DNA of 64,000 nt from Paenibacillus sp. UNC451MF (GTDB lineage Bacteria; Bacillota; Bacilli; Paenibacillales; NBRC-103111): assembly GCF_000686845.1 (NCBI RefSeq), contig NZ_JMLS01000013.1:124001-188000 (forward strand), written 5' to 3'. The position numbers and the translations under genes were made by a program. Below are positions 1 through 8,561 of this stretch, one piece after another (within the stretch, counting starts at the first letter, position 1; each line of letters begins with the position of its first letter). The notes under the pieces were generated by a model. That model did not search any database. It was not told where the DNA came from and worked only from the letters and a program-made list of their open reading frames with translations.

Positions 1-1
1 A

Positions 2-505
2 GACGGAATAGCTGCATTAAGGGACAAGCTGATTCAGCAAAAAGTGGAACTTATGTTGTATTCATTCGACAAGCCAGCATATACACTGCATAAGTCATAC
101 CGGGGGCTGAAAGCCGCAGTGAGCATGGCGGTCACGTTAGGGGGATATGATAATACAAATTGGGACTTGGAAGGCAAGTCCAATCCGCAGCGCTTTGTTT
201 CCCACATGGCTAATGTGCGAAAGGTGCATCCGGCGCAATTCCAGGGCGAGGCGACCTTGGCTATCCGGCACATGCCAAATCCGGCTGCGCTGCCATTGAC
301 GCTCGATCAGGCTGCTTTAACCCTCGCAACGGCAACTGGTTTAAAGAGCACGAGGGAAGAGGCGGTGGCTGATCTGGTGCAGCGTGGATGGCTTAAGATG
401 GATACAGTGAAGCAGATTTCCGATCCGGATCAGCTTACGAATGGTGAATCCTATATGTTAATTCGTGATGTGGTTGAGAATGCCGTCGGAGTGAAGTACG
501 AATGA
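2..505 (+). CDS. C-terminal part of an unidentified protein, cut by the window start
   Basis: The frame is open from base 2, so the real start lies outside the window; a GTG at 44 is in frame but has no convincing ribosome binding site. About 167 residues are visible. The last 70 residues (LTLDQAALTLATATGL, then LTNGESYMLIRDVVENA) loosely resemble the SLH-type fold pattern, but the match is too weak to name the family. There is no terminator directly after it. The next feature is an independent promoter for glnS, so it is probably a separate transcription unit. The function is unknown. Confidence 0.6.
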   Translation, partial: DGIAALRDKLIQQKVELMLYSFDKPAYTLHKSYRGLKAAVSMAVTLGGYDNTNWDLEGKSNPQRFVSHMANVRKVHPAQFQGEATLAIRHMPNPAALPLTLDQAALTLATATGLKSTREEAVADLVQRGWLKMDTVKQISDPDQLTNGESYMLIRDVVENAVGVKYE

Positions 506-559
506 ATTGGAATTGAAATGAATAGGCTGATATGAAGCATCAACCATTCCATATGCCAT

Positions 560-588
560 TTGACAAACCGGAATAGATGATGTAAATT
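560..588 (+). promoter_or_regulatory. Sigma-A type promoter of the glnS T-box leader
   Basis: TTGACA at 560-565, a 17-base spacer and TAAATT at 583-588, preceded by TG for an extended -10. It sits 30 bases before the start of the T-box leader, where a promoter is expected. This was read by eye. Confidence 0.6.
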
Positions 589-614
589 GTTCAATAATTC
601 AAAATAAACCGACT

Positions 615-918
615 ATGACGAGAAGAGTAAGTAAAACCATTCTTTTACAGAGAGCCCCGGCAGCTGAAAGGGGGCAAGGAATATTTTACCGAAACAAGCC
701 TCTGAGTCTCATACCGATCCTTGCATGTATAAGCCATGTAAGCGGGAGGCTATGACAGGAGCTCCTGTTACAGAGCTAGGGTATCGCGATTCTCTTACAA
801 CAAGGATTGGCCGTACCTGATAAGATCAGCATGGCGACATGCTGATGAACTGGGGTGGCAACGCGAATCGTACTCTCGCCCCCAAGATGAATCATTCTTG
901 GGGGTGGGAGTTTTTTGT
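615..918 (+). promoter_or_regulatory. T-box leader controlling glnS
   Basis: The roughly 300-base leader carries the hallmarks of a tRNA-sensing T-box: a GACGAGAAGAGTAAGTA start, an AGAGAGCCCC element at 650-659, and the T-box sequence TGGGGTGGCAACGCG at 851-865, close to the usual AGGGTGGNACCGCG. A terminator hairpin then ends the leader: arms 873-887 and 896-910 followed by a T run. By family knowledge, uncharged tRNA pairs with the leader and favours the antiterminator, switching on the synthetase. The gene downstream is GlnRS, so the partner should be tRNA-Gln. The specifier codon (CAA or CAG) was not assigned with certainty. Confidence 0.9.
873..917 (+). terminator. Leader terminator of the T-box
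   Basis: The arms CTCTCGCCCCCAAGA and TCTTGGGGGTGGGAG enclose an 8-base loop and are followed by TTTTTTG. The 5' arm begins just after the T-box motif, as expected for the competing terminator/antiterminator pair. Confidence 0.85.
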
Positions 919-978
919 TTTTCTAGAGTCACTAGCGTGAAGCGAGCTATTGCATGATAGATAGGGAGGTTGTAACCC

Positions 979-2673
979 ATGGAGAATACGAAAATTTTAA
1001 CTAATAAAGATAAACCGATGCATTTTTTGGAAGCTATGATTGCCCAGGAGCTTGCGCTGCAGGAGCCGGATCTGAGGGGGGTATGCACCCGATTTCCGCC
1101 TGAACCAAACGGTTATTTGCACATCGGCAATGCGTATGCCATTAATATTAATTACTCGATAGCCCGGAAATTCGGTGGAAAGTTTCACCTTCGTCTGGAT
1201 GATACGAATCCTCTGAAGGAGGATATGGAATACGTAAATGCCATCATTGAGGATATGAAGTGGCTTCAATTTGATCCCGAGCACCTTGTTTTTTATGGCT
1301 CAGATTATTCCGACCAGCTGTATGATTATGCAGTTCAATTAATTAAAAACGGTCGAGCCTATGTTTGCGACTTAAGTGCAGATGAAGTCCATGACTATCG
1401 GGGTACTTTGACGGAGCCGGGCAAAGAAAGTCCATACAGAAACCGCACTGTAGAGGAAAATCTCGATTTATTCTCGAGAATGAAGCAGGGAGAATTTCCG
1501 ACGGGAGCGCGGGTCCTCAGAGCCAAAATCGATATGGCTTCGCCGAATATGAATATGAGAGATCCTGTGCTGTACCGGATTATCCACGCGCACCATTATC
1601 GAACGGGAAATAGATGGTGCATGTATCCGATGTACGATTATGCCCATCCATTGCAGGATGCAATCGAAGGGATCACTCACTCTTTTTGCTCGATGGAATT
1701 TAAAGACCACCGTCCTTTGTATGAATGGGTTCTTAATTCATTGAACATCCAACCTGCGCCTAAGCAAAGAGAATTCGGAAGATTGAATATACGCGGAATG
1801 GTAACGAGCAAACGATATCTAAGAGAACTTGTGTCAGGAGGCTTCATAGAGGGCTGGGACGATCCAAGATTGCCAACGGTTAAAGGACTTCGACGCAGGG
1901 GATATACCCCGGAGAGCATCCATCGTTTTCTGGATGAGATCGGTGTATCAAAGACCTGGAGCACAGTAGATATTTCCCTGCTGGATCATTTTTTGCGGGA
2001 TCATTTGAAGACGACGGTTCCGTGCGTTATGGCTGTTCTGAAGCCGTTGAAGGTCACTATAACGAACTACCCGGAAGGGCAGGTTGAATGGCTGACGATC
2101 CCGAACAATCCGGAAAATGCGGAGCTTGGAGAGAGGAAGGTGCCTTTCTCACGAGTGGTGTATATTGAACGGGAGGATTTCATGGAGAATCCCGTCAAAG
2201 GCTTTCAAAAGCTGGCTCCGGGCCAGGAAGTCAGACTTAAGGGCGCTTATTATTTACGCTGTGAAACGATTATGAAAGATCCGGTGACAGGAGAGATTAC
2301 CGAGCTGCACTGCACCTATGATCCATTGACCAAAAGCGGCACCGGCTTCACGGACAGGAAGGTGAAAGGAACGATTCATTGGGTGTCGGAGGAACATGCC
2401 GTGAAAGCCGGCGTTAGACTGTACGATAAGCTGCTGCTGGATGAGGATGCTTTACAGAATGAGGAAGCGGGCTGGGAGGATAAAATAAATCCAGATTCCT
2501 ATGCCGAGCTGGCAGATTGCTTGTTGGAGCCATTTTTGTCCCAAGCGCCGTCGGAAAGCCGGTATCAATTTATGCGGCACGGATATTTTTGTGTAGATTC
2601 CAAGCACTCCTCGGCGGATCGATTGGTTTTTAATCGTATCGTTTCTTTGAAGGATGGATGGAAGAAGAAATAA
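979..2673 (+). CDS. glnS: Glutaminyl-tRNA synthetase
   Basis: Charges tRNA-Gln with glutamine in the cytoplasm. The 564 residues match the family size. The class I signature is FPPEPNGYLHIGNA near residue 40, and the KMSKS equivalent is MVTSKRYL near residue 273, followed by the GWDDPRLPT block typical of GlnRS. The C-terminal anticodon-binding beta barrels appear intact. ATG is preceded by GGGAGG at a good distance. One oddity is that the HIGH motif reads HIGN. Many Bacillota (for example B. subtilis) lack GlnRS and make Gln-tRNA by amidation through GatCAB, so this gene is an acquired or lineage-specific alternative. It is controlled by the T-box upstream. GluRS is excluded by the GlnRS-type blocks and barrel domain. 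Confidence 0.95.
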   Translation: MENTKILTNKDKPMHFLEAMIAQELALQEPDLRGVCTRFPPEPNGYLHIGNAYAININYSIARKFGGKFHLRLDDTNPLKEDMEYVNAIIEDMKWLQFDPEHLVFYGSDYSDQLYDYAVQLIKNGRAYVCDLSADEVHDYRGTLTEPGKESPYRNRTVEENLDLFSRMKQGEFPTGARVLRAKIDMASPNMNMRDPVLYRIIHAHHYRTGNRWCMYPMYDYAHPLQDAIEGITHSFCSMEFKDHRPLYEWVLNSLNIQPAPKQREFGRLNIRGMVTSKRYLRELVSGGFIEGWDDPRLPTVKGLRRRGYTPESIHRFLDEIGVSKTWSTVDISLLDHFLRDHLKTTVPCVMAVLKPLKVTITNYPEGQVEWLTIPNNPENAELGERKVPFSRVVYIEREDFMENPVKGFQKLAPGQEVRLKGAYYLRCETIMKDPVTGEITELHCTYDPLTKSGTGFTDRKVKGTIHWVSEEHAVKAGVRLYDKLLLDEDALQNEEAGWEDKINPDSYAELADCLLEPFLSQAPSESRYQFMRHGYFCVDSKHSSADRLVFNRIVSLKDGWKKK

Positions 2674-2725
2674 AGCTATGTAATTTAAATATGATTCAGA
2701 CAGTACTGAAAATATTTATTAAAGA

Positions 2726-2759
2726 AGCAGGCTCCTTTATATGAGGGGTCGCTTTTTTT
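2726..2759 (+). terminator. Terminator after glnS
   Basis: The AGC-bulge-GGCTCCT arm pairs with AGGGGTCGCT through Watson-Crick and G-U pairs with one bulged A. A run of seven T follows. Confidence 0.65.
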
Positions 2760-2894
2760 ACATTCGTGCGCACCTGGATATTTCGTTATATTATGGAAAT
2801 GAATGCTCAGGTAGGAAAATGGAATAAAACTGTCGAATAAACTAACGGTAGACATATCAAGTCACATCCCAATTTCGTAAATAGGAGAATCGTC

Positions 2895-3653
2895 TTGCAA
2901 AAGCTAGCATCATTTTTATTGGATATCGTCGGTTTGTTCTTTCAAGGACTTATATTTATAGCGGCAATAGGATGCGCTTATGGCTTACTGATCGACTGGT
3001 CGATGCATGAGCGATTCCTGAATTCGTTTCATGCAAGCAGCGATATTATCAGTTATGGGCTTCAACAACTAGCTGAAGAAGGCGCCCTCCCCATGGCCAT
3101 TACAGTGGGATTGGTTATCGTAGGCTTGATCGGGTGTTATTTGATCGGAATTATCATTTCCTATTTTGGTAAATGGTTGTTAGAGCAGGGGCCTCTCCAA
3201 AGGAACCGTGCAATTTGCTTTAAGGAGAATACGGTGGTACTGGAAGCCGTCAAATTAAAGCTTTATGATGAATTTCATGTAACCTTGCGGGAAATAAGAA
3301 TAAAAATGGGTTGGGCTCCATTCTACCGGTGGGCTTCGCATTTGTCTTCTATTAGGGGCTGGAAAACGCCGCTGCTTCTGTACAAGCTTCGCTGCAGCAC
3401 GTATCGTTCTTTGACAGGCATTTTTGTAGTGGCAGTCTGCTTCGTCATTATGCTTCAGCTGCTTAATCTAGTCTTGTCCTACTTCTATACGGTTAACATG
3501 CATTGGACGATGTTCGTGGTGCTCTGTATCGGGTTTTTGGCTGCAGCTTATGTATCCAAGCGATTCTATGAGGAGGATTACCTCCGTACGGGCAATGAGT
3601 CGGTTATGATCTTGAATTCGTATTTTACCTCCTCTGAGGGAAAAGAGGAGTAA
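2895..3653 (+). CDS. Membrane protein of unknown function, four predicted TM segments
   Basis: 252 residues starting at TTG, chosen because AGGAGA lies six bases upstream. Hydrophobic segments lie at about residues 8-30 and 70-95 and as a pair at about 172-220. A basic loop of 75 residues lies between the second and third. The tail is polar and acidic (SSEGKEE). It has its own transcription unit and converges on the phyH-like gene. The 3' flank is the first copy of the quasi-palindromic element. I do not recognise the family. Confidence 0.75.
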   Translation: MQKLASFLLDIVGLFFQGLIFIAAIGCAYGLLIDWSMHERFLNSFHASSDIISYGLQQLAEEGALPMAITVGLVIVGLIGCYLIGIIISYFGKWLLEQGPLQRNRAICFKENTVVLEAVKLKLYDEFHVTLREIRIKMGWAPFYRWASHLSSIRGWKTPLLLYKLRCSTYRSLTGIFVVAVCFVIMLQLLNLVLSYFYTVNMHWTMFVVLCIGFLAAAYVSKRFYEEDYLRTGNESVMILNSYFTSSEGKEE

Positions 3654-3673
3654 TTCCTACAAGCTCCTACACT

Positions 3674-3947
3674 AAAAAGGACACATCTGTTGAGGGTGTG
3701 TCCTGAAATGTGGAGAAACCCGGCTATTTAGACAATGCAAAGGGTGGTAGGTGGGGTATCTCCTGTAGGAGCGCAAGCGTCCGCCTTTGTTATCGGGAAA
3801 TCTCCTCTATAAAGTTAATTCCAATTTTCCCGATAACAACAGCGGCTGGAAGGGGATACCCCACCGGCGCACCGTGATACATTTCTGAGTTTTCAGGGTT
3901 TCTACATAGGAAAAGGACACACCCGCAAAAGGATGTGTCCTTTTCCT
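3674..3947. repeat. Quasi-palindromic intergenic element, copy A, with mirrored end terminators
   Basis: The core runs from GGTGGGGTATC (3750-3760) to its complement GATACCCCACC (3855-3865). The inner stem TTGTTATCGGGAAA (3787-3800) pairs with 3826-3839 around an AT-rich loop. Asymmetric blocks GTCCGCCTTTG (left) and AGCGGCTGG (right) mark orientation. The ends are hairpins at 3678-3704 and 3908-3947 whose arms (AGGACACA/TGTGTCCT) and loops are inverted copies of each other. Their T runs point outward. Convergent transcripts would therefore each cross the whole element and stop at the far side. The right hairpin contains the stop codon of the phyH-like gene. Copies B and C are near 24.6 and 27.1 kb. 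Confidence 0.85.
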
Positions 3948-4734
3948 ATATTCCCATTCGAGTCAATACGCCCTCGAACGAAGTATCTACCTTGTTATCG
4001 CCGCACAGATAGCGCCAGAACTTGGCGAGCTGGATTTGATTCACACGCGCTTCATCGCCGCACCAAGGATGGTATGCTTTGCGGAATACCTCACGCACTT
4101 CCGGGCTATCGTATCCATCGGTATTGAACAGCGCCCGTTGTTCTTGTCCCGGACGCAAGCGAAGCTTGAATACGTAGCGGGTTTGATCGGTGAAATTCGG
4201 CTGAGCGCAGTGCCAAATACCGTGATGCAGAAAACCGATCGTTCCGGCCTTAGAAACCATCCGCTTTTGGCCGATAATATTTTTATGGCGTCCGATGCTG
4301 CCGTTGCTTACCTTGCGCAGGTGGGAGCCTGGCAGAACAAGCGTGGGTCCCATTTCATCGGGTGCATCATGGGAGAAGTAGAAGGCTTGAATATCGAAGC
4401 CGAACTCGCGCGTATCGATAACGGAGTCGGCATGGTAGGTTTGACCCTTCAGATGCTTGGCGCGGACGATGTGCATGAAGGAGTGATCGTAGATTGGAGC
4501 CGTTCCGACAAAGCTTTGAAGGGCTCCCTTCACCTGCGGCAGCTCAAAAATTTCACGAATCACTTTGGAGTCATTCCAATAGCGTCCTCCAGGCCCTGTA
4601 TATTCACGTTGCTCTTTGTAAGCGGCATCATTTAATTCCTTTGGAACGAGCTCGTCGAGCTTCAAAAAGCCGTTGACGGCAAAATCAGCCATTTGCGCTG
4701 CAGTCAGCAGATGCTTTTTTTCTACGCTACTCAT
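3946..4734 (-). CDS. Phytanoyl-CoA dioxygenase (PhyH) family protein
   Basis: An Fe(II)/2-oxoglutarate oxygenase of 262 residues, the usual size. The iron-binding HxD is YHADS (H101, D103). The distal histidine is probably H175 in HHGIWHCAQPN, and R186 or R192 in RYVFKLRLR is the likely 2-oxoglutarate ligand. The substrate is unknown; members in Paenibacillus sugar clusters probably hydroxylate small metabolites. It overlaps the upstream gene by 8 bases, indicating an operon of two. It is divergent from an AraC regulator, its likely controller. Confidence 0.85.
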   Translation of the reverse strand: MSSVEKKHLLTAAQMADFAVNGFLKLDELVPKELNDAAYKEQREYTGPGGRYWNDSKVIREIFELPQVKGALQSFVGTAPIYDHSFMHIVRAKHLKGQTYHADSVIDTREFGFDIQAFYFSHDAPDEMGPTLVLPGSHLRKVSNGSIGRHKNIIGQKRMVSKAGTIGFLHHGIWHCAQPNFTDQTRYVFKLRLRPGQEQRALFNTDGYDSPEVREVFRKAYHPWCGDEARVNQIQLAKFWRYLCGDNKVDTSFEGVLTRMGI

Positions 4735-5017
4735 CGATCGTCACCTTTCTTTCCAGAACATATTCGTAAGGCAGGTGCCCGAGCTCATGCTCGAAGCCAG
4801 TCCGGAATATCGGCGGCGCCGGAAGCTGAATAACATTCCAGCCGTCGCGCATGGCATCCAGCACGGAGCCGTACATCGGTTCGTTCGAATCGCCTGTATT
4901 CATTTGCAGTTGGCCTTTGGGGATCGTGCTGTCGTATAATGCCCAAGCTACGGTGCGGGATTCGAGGTCGGGATCGCTTAAGTGCAAAATCAATATTTGC
5001 TGACGAGTCACACTCAT
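4727..5017 (-). CDS. Small conserved-looking protein paired with the PhyH oxygenase
   Basis: 96 residues from ATG 5017. AAGGAGG ends 12 bases upstream; an ATG at 5029 touches the ribosome binding site and is less likely. There is no signal peptide and no membrane segment. The sequence is acidic with a mixed alpha/beta look (QQILILHLSDPDLESRTVAW near the start). It overlaps the oxygenase gene by 8 bases, so the two are translationally coupled and may act together. No family is recognised. Confidence 0.7.
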   Translation of the reverse strand: MSVTRQQILILHLSDPDLESRTVAWALYDSTIPKGQLQMNTGDSNEPMYGSVLDAMRDGWNVIQLPAPPIFRTGFEHELGHLPYEYVLERKVTIDE

Positions 5018-5150
5018 TTTTGAGTTCATCCTCCTTAGTCGTACAATGCTTACATACATATTCTAGTATGCAAAAGGGGCTTAGGGGATGTATGATAGTA
5101 GCAAACATTTGCACAATCCTAATGCTTTTTTGGTTGAGTGGGAGGCTAAC
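5018..5150. promoter_or_regulatory. Divergent regulatory region between the oxygenase pair and its AraC regulator
   Basis: The 133-base gap contains a perfect 12-base palindrome GCAAACATTTGC at 5101-5112, a candidate operator. No textbook -35/-10 pair stands out on either strand. Confidence 0.4.
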
Positions 5151-6017
5151 ATGGATCAAGACAAATTGCAGCTGCAGCTAATGCGAAGCTACTTGGAAAA
5201 TACTCAGATTACGCTGCAAATGGCGCACTATACGAAGGTAGGTACGAACTGGCGGGTATCGAACATGATGACGGACGTCAACCGCTTGTACTATATACGT
5301 GAAGGTGGCGGATGGATTCATATCCGCGGCAAGGATTATTATCCTGAGCCTGGCCAGCTGTACCTGCTGCCTGCAGGCATGAAGCTGTCTTACGCTCCTG
5401 AGAACGACAATCTGCTTGGCAAGTATTGGTGCCACTTCTCGGCAACGGTGGGGGATGTGAACCTGTTTCAAATGCTGGATTTGCCCCATTGGATCATGGT
5501 AAAAGACGAGCCGATGCTTGAGAGGCAGTTCCAGCAGCTGCTGGGACTGCACACGGATAGCTCTGTTACGGCACCGCTACGCATTAAATCGATCCTATTC
5601 GAAATTATATCCGAATACATCGAGCAGTCGGAGACTCAGCTGCACTTGGCAGCTACCTCCAGTACATCGAAGATTAACATCGTTCTGTCTTATATTGAGC
5701 GCCATTTGGCCGAGCCGATAACGGTGGAGGAATTGGCGAAGCTGGTTCATTTTCATCCGAACTATTTCATGCACTATTTCAAATCGATGATGGGGCTCTC
5801 TCCGATAGTTTATATCAACAAAAAACGACTTGAGAAGGCACGCCGAATGCTCGCCACAACGGACTTATCTATTTCCGCCGTAGCGGACAACATCGGAATG
5901 GAGCTGTACTATTTTTCCCGCATTTTCAAGAAGCAGTCCGGTCTTTCCCCTTCGGAATACCGCAAAGCGTCAGGCAAAGCCATTATTGCAGAAGAAGAGG
6001 TGCTGGAGCAGTCGTGA
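5151..6017 (+). CDS. AraC-family transcriptional regulator with cupin sensor
   Basis: 288 residues from ATG 5151, six bases after GGGAGG (5140-5145). The N-terminal half is an AraC-type cupin: a G-rich strand pattern around YYIREGGGWIHIRGKDYY and GQLYLLPAG. The C-terminal half has the two AraC helix-turn-helices, the first around TVEELAKLVHFHPNYFMHYF and the second around DLSISAVADNIGMELYYFSR, ending with the usual SGLSPSEYRK. It probably senses a sugar and controls the divergent oxygenase pair. A large sensor regulator follows directly. Confidence 0.9.
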   Translation: MDQDKLQLQLMRSYLENTQITLQMAHYTKVGTNWRVSNMMTDVNRLYYIREGGGWIHIRGKDYYPEPGQLYLLPAGMKLSYAPENDNLLGKYWCHFSATVGDVNLFQMLDLPHWIMVKDEPMLERQFQQLLGLHTDSSVTAPLRIKSILFEIISEYIEQSETQLHLAATSSTSKINIVLSYIERHLAEPITVEELAKLVHFHPNYFMHYFKSMMGLSPIVYINKKRLEKARRMLATTDLSISAVADNIGMELYYFSRIFKKQSGLSPSEYRKASGKAIIAEEEVLEQS

Positions 6018-6090
6018 GGGACGGACTTGAGCACTATGAACGACTATAAGTCATAACTCTTTGAACTGGACAAGTTAGGGGGAACATATC

Positions 6091-8406
6091 TTGAAGCGGA
6101 CCGTATTTATTCGCCTGCTGCTTCACTTAACGATTGCGATGGTTCTAATCACACTGATTGCGGGTACGCTCGTTTATCGGTATACGAATTCTATGCTGAA
6201 AGAAGAGGTTCTCGGCACCAACACGGAGTTGCTTGCCCAGACGAGGAAGATTGTCGAGCAGGCGCTCGGGGAAGTGCAGCAAATGGCCAGCTCTTTGGCA
6301 CTAAATACCGACGTCCAGAAATCCGTATGGCTGCCATGGAATTTGGAGGAGGAATACCGCTTTTTGAAAAATACGAGCGATCTGTTCTCCGACCGGATCA
6401 ATTCCTCCAACTATTTGCACTCCATCTATTTATTCAGCGCGATCAATCAGAAGCTGATATCTAGCTCTGGAATTACGGATGTTCCGCAATTTGCTTACAA
6501 TGCAGGCTTGCAGAAGTTTCTTGAAAGCCGCAGCATATCGTCCTGGGAGGCGGCAAGTCAAGTCTCGGGATCCGGCTCGGATAACGTCATCTCCTTTTAC
6601 TTCAGCGTACCGATTCAATATGTGCAGAAAAAAGGCGCTCTGCTCATTAATCTGAAGGAAGATGTACTGTACAATGCTGTGGTCAACACCAATAAGCGGA
6701 AGCTCGGCAACGTGGCCATATTGGATTCGGATGGCAAGGTGCTCTCCTATAAGGATAAATCGATGCTTCTGTCACGCTTTGATCAGGCGGATATTCAGCG
6801 TATCCAGCGGGAGAAGGAAGGCTACTTTGTTGAAGAGGTTAATGGAGTGCCGACCTTGGTTTCGTATATGACCTCCTCCTCTAACGGATGGATTTACTTG
6901 ACTCTCAATCCTTATGATGAAGTGTTCAAACGCTCCAAGGATGTCATTCATTTTACACTGCTCCTTTCGCTTGTTGTGCTTGCCATAGGCCTCCTGCTGA
7001 TGGTGATCGTATCGAGGAACTATTACTTACCGGTCAAAAAGATGGTGCAGTCCATTACGACTAACATGGAAAAGCCGCTTCCTCAGGTCATGTACAGGGA
7101 TGAATTCGGCTTTATCCGGGACTCGATCAATCAGCTGTTCCATCAGAACGAAGAGTTCAAGACCAAGTTTCGCGGGCAAGAGCTGATATTGCAGGATCAC
7201 GTGCTGGTGAATCTGTTATCCGGCAAAGCGGCTGACGATGAAGAAATGCTGCGTCAATTTGAATATTACCGGTTAAACCTGGAGCCGGAGCAATTTATCG
7301 TGATGATATTGCGCATACATCTGGACCAAGCCATAGTACCGGAGAGCGAGGAACAGGTTCGCAACCTGATTCATTTTCAAATACGCACGATAGGCGAGGA
7401 GCAGCTGGCAGCTTACGGCAAAGGGGTCTATGTTAGCCAGTTCCACAAGCACGATGTCGTCATAATGAATGCCGATCAATGGACAGATCATAATGAAGCC
7501 TTCGCGAAGGCTAAGGAGCTTGCATTCCGAATGATGACTACGGTGTCCTCGCAGATGGAGAATGTAGTGATAACAGTCGGAATAGGAGGCAGGTACAAGA
7601 AAATATCTGAAATCTCGCTATCTTACAACGAAGCCTTGGAAGCGTTATCTTATGAGCAAATTGCTGGTAAAGGCAGTGTTTTATCGATCCACGATCTGCA
7701 GGTCAACCGCGCGAACCGCAACCGGTTTATCGCTTACCGCAATCAGGTGGATAAAATAATCGGTGATCTCAAAACCGGCAATTTGGATAAGGCGATTCAG
7801 ATGAAGGACCAAATAATCGAACAGCTGCATACCGATACGCAATTCGGCTTTTCTTACAAACGGATGATTTTGACGCATCTTCTGAACTGTCTGGTGTCAG
7901 TCAGAGTGGAGCTTGTGCAAAAAGACGGTGAGCCGGATGAAGAGGAGCATCGCTGGTACTCGGATTTCTCCAAGCTGCACAATCTGGAGGAAAGCAGCAC
8001 TTGGCTCGGTCGCGTCATGGAGAAAATGGCAGAAGAGCTTCAGGATAAACGTGAAAATAAAAATGTGGAGGTCATCGAAAAGCTGGTCGCCTACATACGC
8101 GTTCATTTCCGGGAACCGATCGGACTGCAGACGCTGGCGGATCTTGTTTTTATGAACAGCAACTACGTATCCAAAATGTTCAAGGAAGTGACCGGACAAA
8201 CGTTTATTGACTTTTTAACGGAAATCCGGTTTGAGGAAGCATGTCGTTTACTTCAAAACACGGACAAGAACATTAATGAAATTGCCGAGCTGACCGGCTT
8301 CGGGCAGAAGCAGAATGTGATCCGCACGTTTAAAAAAATGACGGGTCTTACCCCGACAGAATACAGAAACCGCGGTGTAATGGACCGTTTGAACGGTGAA
8401 AAGTGA
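6091..8406 (+). CDS. Membrane-anchored sensor/AraC-type regulator (YtdP/YesS-like)
   Basis: 771 residues from TTG 6091, chosen because AGGGGG lies about 8 bases upstream. There is one TM helix at about residues 9-30, an extracellular Cache-like domain to about residue 280, a second TM helix at about 286-307, a cytosolic linker, and a C-terminal AraC DNA-binding domain (about 670-765, with LADLVFMNSNYVSKMFKEV and the closing TGLTPTEYRN). This architecture is typical of Paenibacillus regulators placed just before Lpl-type sugar transporters. It most likely senses an external sugar or glycan fragment and activates the importer genes downstream. Confidence 0.9.
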   Translation: MKRTVFIRLLLHLTIAMVLITLIAGTLVYRYTNSMLKEEVLGTNTELLAQTRKIVEQALGEVQQMASSLALNTDVQKSVWLPWNLEEEYRFLKNTSDLFSDRINSSNYLHSIYLFSAINQKLISSSGITDVPQFAYNAGLQKFLESRSISSWEAASQVSGSGSDNVISFYFSVPIQYVQKKGALLINLKEDVLYNAVVNTNKRKLGNVAILDSDGKVLSYKDKSMLLSRFDQADIQRIQREKEGYFVEEVNGVPTLVSYMTSSSNGWIYLTLNPYDEVFKRSKDVIHFTLLLSLVVLAIGLLLMVIVSRNYYLPVKKMVQSITTNMEKPLPQVMYRDEFGFIRDSINQLFHQNEEFKTKFRGQELILQDHVLVNLLSGKAADDEEMLRQFEYYRLNLEPEQFIVMILRIHLDQAIVPESEEQVRNLIHFQIRTIGEEQLAAYGKGVYVSQFHKHDVVIMNADQWTDHNEAFAKAKELAFRMMTTVSSQMENVVITVGIGGRYKKISEISLSYNEALEALSYEQIAGKGSVLSIHDLQVNRANRNRFIAYRNQVDKIIGDLKTGNLDKAIQMKDQIIEQLHTDTQFGFSYKRMILTHLLNCLVSVRVELVQKDGEPDEEEHRWYSDFSKLHNLEESSTWLGRVMEKMAEELQDKRENKNVEVIEKLVAYIRVHFREPIGLQTLADLVFMNSNYVSKMFKEVTGQTFIDFLTEIRFEEACRLLQNTDKNINEIAELTGFGQKQNVIRTFKKMTGLTPTEYRNRGVMDRLNGEK

Positions 8407-8561
8407 AGAATTGAACCTTATCTGAACAATTGATACCTAATGAATCAGAAGAATAGAAACCGTTTTCATAAATTGAATCTTGAGGGTGCTTCCTCTACCT
8501 TTTACGATGAAAGTGTATCCCGAACGGGACAGCGCAGACTAGAAAAGGGGGAGGATTTTTT

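Noticed and set aside
3678-3704. Left hairpin of copy A read as an ordinary terminator for the membrane-protein gene
   Set aside because: Its T run lies on the minus strand, so it stops transcripts coming from the right; it belongs to the mirrored pair of the element.
4036-4635. A 199-codon plus-strand frame inside the PhyH gene
   Set aside because: The minus strand has the HxD and distal His motifs in a full-length family protein; the plus frame is its shadow.
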